From positions 1 through 10,851 of the forward strand of contig CADBOL010000290.1 of assembly GCA_902796295.1 (NCBI GenBank): 10,851 nt of DNA, in the 5' to 3' direction. The notes beneath the pieces were generated by a model, which saw nothing but the letters and a program-made list of their open reading frames with translations, had not been told where the DNA came from and searched no databases. The translations under genes were made by a program, and so were the position numbers. The DNA comes from Oscillospiraceae bacterium. Its GTDB lineage: Bacteria; Bacillota; Clostridia; Oscillospirales; Acutalibacteraceae. How positions within the stretch are numbered: the first letter of the stretch is position 1; each line of letters begins with the position of its first letter. Shown here one piece after another: positions 8,126 to 10,851 of the stretch.

Positions 8126-8133
8126 TAAAAATG

Positions 8134-8162
8134 TTGACTAATTTTAAAGAAAAAAATATAAT
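8134..8162 (+). promoter_or_regulatory. Consensus sigma-A-like promoter of the C11 protease gene
   Basis: -35 TTGACT (8134-8139), a 17-base spacer, then a perfect -10 TATAAT (8157-8162). Transcription would start near 8169, giving a short leader with the ribosome binding site AGGGAGG at 8181-8187, seven bases before the ATG at 8195. So close a match to consensus suggests steady, strong expression. Confidence 0.8.
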
Positions 8163-8194
8163 ATATACAAGATTTATTACAGGGAGGTTTCTGT

Positions 8195-10627
8195 ATGGCA
8201 CAGCAACCCAGAGGCAGAGAAAAATATGTTACCGGCGAAGGTAAACCTATAGAAAGAAGAGGCGAAGGTCTCGGCACCGGCAGAGTAGGAAGAGAACAGG
8301 GCTACAGCGGCAGGGGAGAGGGTACTCCTCCGCCGTCGGGAGGCGCTCCTCAAGGTACGGGTGGCGGCGGTCCCACTCGTTCAAGAAGCAAGCTCGGTAT
8401 TTTTGCCATTATTATTGCTCTTCTTTTCGGAGGCGGTTTCGGGCTGAGCAATATTCTCGGCGGAGGTAATACCGCAACACCTTCAAATAACAATAATATT
8501 TCATCACCTGTTTCGGGCCTTTTCAGCGGTTTTACCGATTCTTCCATTTCTTCCGGCTGGATTACCGAGTCTAATTCCGGTAAACTCAATACCGAAGTAT
8601 CGGAATCTGCGCGTGATAAGAGGACTGTTTATTATAATGATTCCAGAGATCACGCGACCGTTATGGTTTATATGTGCGGCACCGACCTTGAATCAAAGAG
8701 CGGTATGGCAAGCTCCGATATGAAAGAGATGGCTGCTGCCACGCTTAATTCCAATGTTGATGTCATAGTCTATACCGGCGGATGCAAAAGCTGGAAGATA
8801 AACGGTATCAGCAATACGGTAAATCAGATTTATAAAATATCAAACGGCAATCTGTCGTGTCTTGTCAAGAATGACGGGACACAGGCAATGACTAACCCCG
8901 CGACTCTTACAAGATTCATTAATTACTGCACCAAGAATTATCCTGCTAACAGAAACATTCTTGTGCTCTGGGATCACGGCGGCGGTTCAATTTCCGGATT
9001 CGGTTATGATGAAAGAAATGCCAATGCAGGTTCAATGACTCTTAAGGGTATAAAAGATGCTCTCACGGCTTCAAATACCAAGTTCGATTTTATTGGATTT
9101 GATGCCTGTCTTATGGGAACACTTGAAAATGCTCTTATGCTTGAGCCCTTTGCCGATTATCTTATAGGATCCGAAGAGACCGAACCGGGTGTCGGCTGGT
9201 ATCATACAAGATGGCTTTCGGAGCTTTCAAAGAATCCTGCGATTGATACTGTTTCACTGGGTAAAATTATTGTTGATGATTTTGTATCATACTGCAATCA
9301 GCGCTGTCCCGGTCAGAAGACCACGCTTTCCGTAATTGATCTGCCCGAACTTGTTGCAAGTGTTCCTCAGGAATTTGCTCAGTTTGCCAATGAAACAGCA
9401 TCGGCTATTAACGGAAAAGATTATAAGAAGATTTCCGATGCGCGCTCAAAGACACGCGAGTTTGCTGTTTCGAGCAAATCCGATCAGATAGATCTTGTTC
9501 ACCTCGCCTATAATATCGGCACCGAGAAAGCAAAGAATCTTGCACAGGCTCTTCTTAAATCAGTCAAATATAATAAGACTTCTTCATCTGTAACTAATGC
9601 TTACGGACTTGCAATATATTTTCCTTATAAAAAGACTTCAAGGGTTGCGAGCGCAGTAAAGGCATATGAGTCGCTCGGTTTAGACAGTGATTATACCGAG
9701 TGTATCCGTTCTTTTGCCAGTCTTGAGCTTTCCGGTCAGGTCGTTGCTAATGACGGAAACCAGGCTTCTCCGCTTCCTTCACTTCTCGGGAACTATACCG
9801 GCTCATCATCTTCCACTTCGATTGATATTGCCGATCTTCTTTCAGGTTTCCTCGGTTCGGCATCATCATCCGGAGCTCCCGTTGCTTCCGCTCCGTCATC
9901 TTCCGGCGGTCTGGGAGGTCTTATGAGCATTGCCGGAGCTCTTCTCGGAAACAATTTCAATGTTGACAGAGCAGCCGAGGTTATTAATGAAAACCAGCTT
10001 GTTACGGATGAGTGGGAATGGAAAGAAGCTGACGGTGAAAAACGCATTGCAATCAGCGATGAACAGTGGAGCCAGATTCATTCGCTTTGTCTCAATGTAT
10101 TCTATGATGACGGCGAAGGATACATTGATATGGGCCTTGATAATGTTTATAAGATTTCCGATAACGGCGAGCTGATAAGCGACTTTGACGGCACATGGAT
10201 TGCAATTGACAATCAGCCTGTTCCTTATTATTATATTGATACTTTTGATGACGGAACGAATTACACTATTACCGGCAGAGTCCCCGTTCTTCTTAACGGC
10301 GAGAGAGCGAATCTTATTCTTGTATTTGATAATGCACATCCGCGCGGTTACATTGCCGGAGCGAGAACCGATTATGTTAACGGAGAAACCGATACTGTAG
10401 CCAAAGGAATGGAAAAACTCAATGAGGGCGATAAAATTGAATTCGTTTGCGATTTCTATTCTTATGAAGGCGAGTACCTTGACAGTTACAGGCTCGGTGA
10501 TGAGCTCATTTATAACGGGGATCATGTAATATCCAATGTTACGGTAGATGAAGATAACTGCTCCGCTACCTATCTGATTAGCGATATATATAATAATGAA
10601 TACTGGACCCCGGTTATTCCGGACTGA
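8195..10627 (+). CDS. Membrane-anchored clostripain-family (C11) cysteine protease
   Basis: The 810-residue protein is built as follows. Residues 1-66 are a Gly/Arg-rich, presumably cytoplasmic tail. One membrane helix at about 67-91 follows a positively charged stretch, giving an N-in/C-out topology with no cleavage site evident. A low-complexity linker runs to about 150. The peptidase C11 domain spans about 152-510, with start strand ATVMVYMCGTDLES (154-167), catalytic His261 in LWDHGGG and catalytic Cys305 in GFDACLMG. Family C11 enzymes are caspase-fold proteases that usually cleave after Arg or Lys and may self-process. A Ser/Gly-rich linker (about 535-588) precedes a C-terminal domain of some 220 residues that I cannot assign. 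Expected role: proteolysis at the cell surface; the target is unknown. The ATG at 8195 is fixed by AGGGAGG seven bases upstream. The STAS gene begins 23 bases after the stop, probably in the same transcript. Confidence 0.92.
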   Translation: MAQQPRGREKYVTGEGKPIERRGEGLGTGRVGREQGYSGRGEGTPPPSGGAPQGTGGGGPTRSRSKLGIFAIIIALLFGGGFGLSNILGGGNTATPSNNNNISSPVSGLFSGFTDSSISSGWITESNSGKLNTEVSESARDKRTVYYNDSRDHATVMVYMCGTDLESKSGMASSDMKEMAAATLNSNVDVIVYTGGCKSWKINGISNTVNQIYKISNGNLSCLVKNDGTQAMTNPATLTRFINYCTKNYPANRNILVLWDHGGGSISGFGYDERNANAGSMTLKGIKDALTASNTKFDFIGFDACLMGTLENALMLEPFADYLIGSEETEPGVGWYHTRWLSELSKNPAIDTVSLGKIIVDDFVSYCNQRCPGQKTTLSVIDLPELVASVPQEFAQFANETASAINGKDYKKISDARSKTREFAVSSKSDQIDLVHLAYNIGTEKAKNLAQALLKSVKYNKTSSSVTNAYGLAIYFPYKKTSRVASAVKAYESLGLDSDYTECIRSFASLELSGQVVANDGNQASPLPSLLGNYTGSSSSTSIDIADLLSGFLGSASSSGAPVASAPSSSGGLGGLMSIAGALLGNNFNVDRAAEVINENQLVTDEWEWKEADGEKRIAISDEQWSQIHSLCLNVFYDDGEGYIDMGLDNVYKISDNGELISDFDGTWIAIDNQPVPYYYIDTFDDGTNYTITGRVPVLLNGERANLILVFDNAHPRGYIAGARTDYVNGETDTVAKGMEKLNEGDKIEFVCDFYSYEGEYLDSYRLGDELIYNGDHVISNVTVDEDNCSATYLISDIYNNEYWTPVIPD

Positions 10628-10650
10628 TAAACCGACTCAGGAGAATTAAT

Positions 10651-10851
10651 ATGATTGATTTTAAGTTTGATTCAGCCGATAATACAAAAACCGTTTTTAT
10701 TAAAGGCCGAATTGATTCATCTAATTCCGCCGAGGCCGAGAAAGAGCTTATGCCGGCACTTCAGGATTTTAACGGCATTTTGGTTATAGATGCATCTGAG
10801 CTTGAATATATTTCGAGTGCCGGTCTGCGCGTAATCCTCAGACTTAAGAAA
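10651..10851 (+). CDS. STAS-domain protein (anti-sigma factor antagonist-like), cut by window end
   Basis: The first 67 residues are present and the gene runs off the window. It begins with two beta strands separated by a turn (KTVFIKGRID, 13-22), as in SpoIIAA/RsbV-type STAS domains. It continues to the strand ILVIDASELEYISSAGLRVIL (43-63). Ser56, in the ISSAGLR loop, aligns with the serine phosphorylated by the partner kinase in SpoIIAA and RsbV. Such proteins bind an anti-sigma factor or other serine-kinase switch partner when unphosphorylated. AGGAG at 10639-10643 is seven bases before the ATG. The 23-base gap after the protease gene holds no terminator, so co-transcription is likely. Whether kinase or phosphatase genes follow lies outside the window. 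Confidence 0.88.
   Translation, partial: MIDFKFDSADNTKTVFIKGRIDSSNSAEAEKELMPALQDFNGILVIDASELEYISSAGLRVILRLKK

Noticed and set aside
8007..8201. A 64-codon minus-strand open frame spanning the divergent promoter region
   Set aside because: It overlaps the start of the rhamnosidase in another frame and covers both promoters; no ribosome binding site or homology is evident.
9896..10525. A 209-codon open frame on the minus strand antisense to the protease gene
   Set aside because: It lies fully inside the well-supported C11 protease C-terminal region, has no clear ribosome binding site or recognisable domain, and its open state follows from the codon bias of the real gene.

Overview
The window reads like a chromosomal segment from a strictly anaerobic, gut- or rumen-type Firmicute (Clostridia, plausibly Oscillospirales or a relative). 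This is inferred from moderate GC, strong AGGAGG-type ribosome binding sites, consensus sigma-A-like promoters, an oxygen-sensitive Fe-S enoate-reductase-type flavoenzyme, a membrane-anchored clostripain-family (C11) protease and an alpha-L-rhamnosidase. No mobile element, tRNA, rRNA or CRISPR array is visible. All intergenic gaps are shorter than about 130 bases.

Minus strand, 5051 down to 81: a tightly coupled four-gene operon in transcription order. It encodes a short-chain dehydrogenase/reductase, a 691-residue FMN/Fe-S/FAD 'old yellow enzyme plus pyridine-nucleotide-disulfide reductase' protein, a three-helix membrane protein with a DUF218 (YdcF/SanA) domain, and a geranylgeranyl-reductase-like FAD oxidoreductase. 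The junctions overlap by 4, 1 and 4 bases (ATGA, TAATG, ATGA), and the operon ends in a clear intrinsic terminator at 31-71. Three redox enzymes plus one membrane protein suggest stepwise oxidation/reduction of a hydrophobic substrate such as a steroid or bile-acid-like molecule, an isoprenoid or a lipid. The substrate cannot be read from the sequence.

Minus strand, 5504 down to 5092: a YegP-family (DUF1508) small protein made of two internal repeats, with its own promoter and terminator. Minus strand, 8065 down to 5612: an intracellular GH78 alpha-L-rhamnosidase with its own promoter.

Plus strand, 8195 onward: a membrane-anchored C11 protease with a Gly/Arg-rich cytoplasmic tail and an unassigned C-terminal domain. 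It is followed after 23 bases by a STAS-domain anti-sigma-factor-antagonist-like protein cut by the window edge. The rhamnosidase and protease genes diverge from a 129-base region holding two back-to-back consensus promoters.

The best candidates for something under-described are the four-gene redox operon and the protease/STAS pair.
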